A DNA stretch of 64,000 nucleotides from Haladaptatus sp. DYF46. GTDB lineage: Archaea > Halobacteriota > Halobacteria > Halobacteriales > Haladaptataceae. Below the pieces are notes generated by a model. The model did no database searches and was not told where the DNA came from. It worked only from the letters and a program-made list of their open reading frames with translations. The stretch lies in the NCBI RefSeq assembly GCF_021083305.1, contig NZ_JAJFAY010000003.1, positions 248,001 to 312,000 on the forward strand, in the 5' to 3' direction. Made by a program: the position numbers and the translations under genes. Positions 63,417-64,000 of this stretch are shown one piece after another (within the stretch, counting starts at the first letter, position 1; each line of letters opens with the position of its first letter).

Positions 63417-64000
63417 ATGGTATCACGAAAGTCCCTCCTGACGCTTGGTCTCCTCACGCTCGTGATCGCCGCTTCGGTTAGCGGGTATGCGAGCGTGGAG
63501 AATTCGAACCAGGTACAGGATACCTCGACACCATCCGAATCGACCATCGAACAACACGCCCTCGGCAACGACACCACGGTGAGCAGCGTCACCGGAACGG
63601 TGACCATCGAAACCGAACGGGCGAACGACACGCAGACCGTGAAAGCCGATGTTTGGCAACGACCGCCGAACCGCGTCCGGTTCGAATACACGGACGGGCC
63701 GATGGCGGGTGACGTGACGGTCTCGAACGGTTCGGACACCTGGATGTACAACGACACGCGGAACACCGCTCGCCACCTGCGCCTCGGCGGTGAGAACGCC
63801 GATATGGTGGAGAATCTCACCAACGCGTTCCAGCAGTTCTCGGACGCATTCAACGCGGAGTACCAAGGTGAAGCGACGATTTCAGACCGCGAAACGTACA
63901 AGGTGACGCTTCAGCCGAAAAACGAGTCCCTCGGACAAGTGCTGAAGAATCAGACTGTCTGGCTCGACCAGGAGAACTGGTTCCCCGTCAAGACGCAGGT
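63417..64000 (+). CDS. LolA-like secreted/lipoprotein-sorting domain protein, 3' end outside window
   Basis: First 194 codons of a protein beginning MVSRKSLLTLGLLTLVIAAS, a Sec-type signal or N-terminal membrane anchor without an obvious lipobox Cys. The mature part (TVSSVTGTVTIETERANDTQTVKADVWQRPPNRVRFEYTDGPMAGDVTVSNGSDTWMYNDTRNTA) fits the LolA/LppX-like half-barrel found in haloarchaeal outer-surface proteins, with the WMYN and NWFPVKT segments characteristic of it. Likely binds lipids or acts as a lipoprotein-sorting domain; true function in archaea unknown. The C-terminal part is cut by the window end. Confidence 0.75.
   Translation, partial: MVSRKSLLTLGLLTLVIAASVSGYASVENSNQVQDTSTPSESTIEQHALGNDTTVSSVTGTVTIETERANDTQTVKADVWQRPPNRVRFEYTDGPMAGDVTVSNGSDTWMYNDTRNTARHLRLGGENADMVENLTNAFQQFSDAFNAEYQGEATISDRETYKVTLQPKNESLGQVLKNQTVWLDQENWFPVKTQ

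Overview
The window looks like haloarchaeal chromosome. Coding GC is high, deduced proteins are rich in Asp and Glu, secreted solute-binding proteins carry twin-arginine (Tat) lipoprotein signals, many genes have a TATA element 25-30 nt before the start codon (leaderless style), and IclR-type regulators and IS200/IS605-type elements are present. The genus cannot be fixed from sequence alone.

Layout: (1) 1-4486: truncated dihydrolipoamide dehydrogenase, then glmU-glmS for amino-sugar and UDP-GlcNAc synthesis. (2) 5062-7794: RidA, a putative TIM-barrel glycosidase-like protein and an enolase-superfamily enzyme. (3) 7796-9672: a complete IS200/IS605 element (tnpA plus tnpB). (4) 9679-16960: an Opp/Dpp-type ABC importer whose binding-protein gene is separated from the permease and ATPase genes by two small opposite-strand genes. 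(5) 17079-27271: the most striking block: SDR, a 52-aa protein coupled to AnmK, a HAD phosphatase, an AmiE/YbbE-like serine hydrolase, a second TIM-barrel protein, NamZ (DUF1343) and NagZ (GH3), followed by an IclR regulator. This matches the bacterial muropeptide recycling set, yet archaea have no murein. (6) 28210-34763: IclR, TctC, a TcuA-like flavoprotein, TctB, TctA and PrpF, a probable tricarballylate/aconitate uptake and catabolism operon. (7) 35242-41671: COG0523 GTPase, formamidase, a degenerate Mre11-like protein, an LLM oxidoreductase and small proteins. (8) 41708-43990: a solo TnpB element flanked by two different truncated genes. (9) 44225-52646: a second Opp/Dpp system with fused ATPases, a carbamoylase/hydantoinase-family amidohydrolase and a third IclR gene with a clear palindromic operator. 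(10) 52820-64000: a DtxR-family regulator with two operator boxes, methyltransferase, RdfA-like protein, UPF1-like helicase, TRIC channel, lactonase-like MBL protein behind a repeated operator array, iron-type alcohol dehydrogenase, acyl-CoA ligase with a hexanucleotide microsatellite, VOC protein and a truncated LolA-like secreted protein.

Proposed integration: the first ABC importer would bring in fragments of bacterial cell wall or related oligosaccharides; NamZ, NagZ and the AmiE-like hydrolase would dismantle them in the cytoplasm (none has a signal peptide); AnmK would phosphorylate anhydro-MurNAc; released GlcNAc could feed the GlmS/GlmU amino-sugar pool. Gene identities in this block are well supported by motifs; the pathway assignment is inference, and no MurQ etherase was seen in the window.
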